Below the pieces are notes generated by a model. The model saw only the letters and a program-made list of their open reading frames with translations, did not search any database and was not told the origin of the DNA. A stretch of DNA of 64,000 nucleotides from Pectinatus frisingensis. Its GTDB lineage: Bacteria > Bacillota > Negativicutes > Selenomonadales > Selenomonadaceae. The stretch is from contig NZ_WIQU01000065.1 in assembly GCF_015732285.1 (NCBI RefSeq), positions 9,058-73,057 of the forward strand. The letters run 5' to 3'. Position numbers and translations under genes: made by a program. Shown one piece after another: positions 63,824-64,000 of this stretch. Position 1 is the first letter of the stretch. Every line of letters starts with the position of its first letter.

Positions 63824-64000
63824 CATTGACAGAACATAAATTTCATTTCTATAAATTAGGATAATACATAAAATATAACTTGTCCATAAAAACATCTAAT
63901 TTTATGACAAATTTTATTGTTTTTAGATAAAAATAATAATAAAAGTATCTATATTACATCTATTTACCTTACAATAACAATCAATATTATTTCTTATTAA

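Noticed and set aside
63824-64000. c-di-GMP riboswitch ahead of the chemoreceptor gene
   Set aside because: Such switches are common before chemoreceptor genes, but the conserved core segments are not present in this AT-rich sequence.

Overview
This is a stretch of AT-rich bacterial chromosome with dense genes, strong AGGAGG-type ribosome sites, many TTG and GTG starts, and intrinsic terminators between most transcription units. The gene content fits a motile, mainly fermentative low-GC Firmicute: Firmicute-type PyrR attenuation, HPr with a regulatory serine, several PTS systems, and cytochrome bd with CydDC for low oxygen. A member of the Negativicutes (Selenomonas/Pectinatus-like) seems most likely, but that is inference from protein character and not proven here. 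No prophage, CRISPR array, tRNA, rRNA or intact transposase was seen.

Layout. 118-6376 (minus) is a sugar operon: a mannose-family PTS (IIA, IIB, IIC, IID), a PfkB-type kinase, a class II ketose-bisphosphate aldolase and two dehydrogenases, with an RpiR regulator upstream. 7498-9897 holds a secreted HAD phosphatase and a divergent MerR/SDR pair. 10060-15023 (minus) is a nucleoside salvage operon (deoD, pbuG-like, deoB, pdp, cdd) divergent from a Crp-family regulator. 15876-22291 (minus) holds a RibU-like ECF protein and cydABDC. 22651-25081 (minus) is ptsH, ptsI and a small unknown gene. 25466-28781 carries patB, bioB under a probable BirA operator, and trxA-trxB. 29236-37148 holds a small secreted protein, a two-component system with a Met/His-rich sensor, a thioesterase with a DD-carboxypeptidase, an AEC transporter and feoAB.

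37439-44825 (plus) is the least familiar part: a PRD-type activator, a galactitol-type PTS, a small membrane protein, an AraD/FucA-fold aldolase, a GatY/KbaY-like aldolase, a triose-phosphate-isomerase homologue and a YjbQ-family protein. It looks like a complete uptake and cleavage route for a phosphorylated sugar that I cannot name. The rest holds a ThrE-like exporter and LysR regulator divided by a 500-base spacer with a perfect 30-bp palindrome, mutM-coaE-slt, the pyrBC-carAB operon behind a PyrR attenuator, a convergent uracil permease, an unaccompanied larE and two chemoreceptors around a small secreted protein.

The most notable non-coding feature is a pair of about 143-bp imperfect palindromes (9914-10056 and 61628-61769). 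They share blocks and long complementary ends. Both sit between convergent genes and end within three bases of the stop codon of the minus-strand gene. They may be a miniature mobile element serving as a bidirectional terminator, or a structured RNA.
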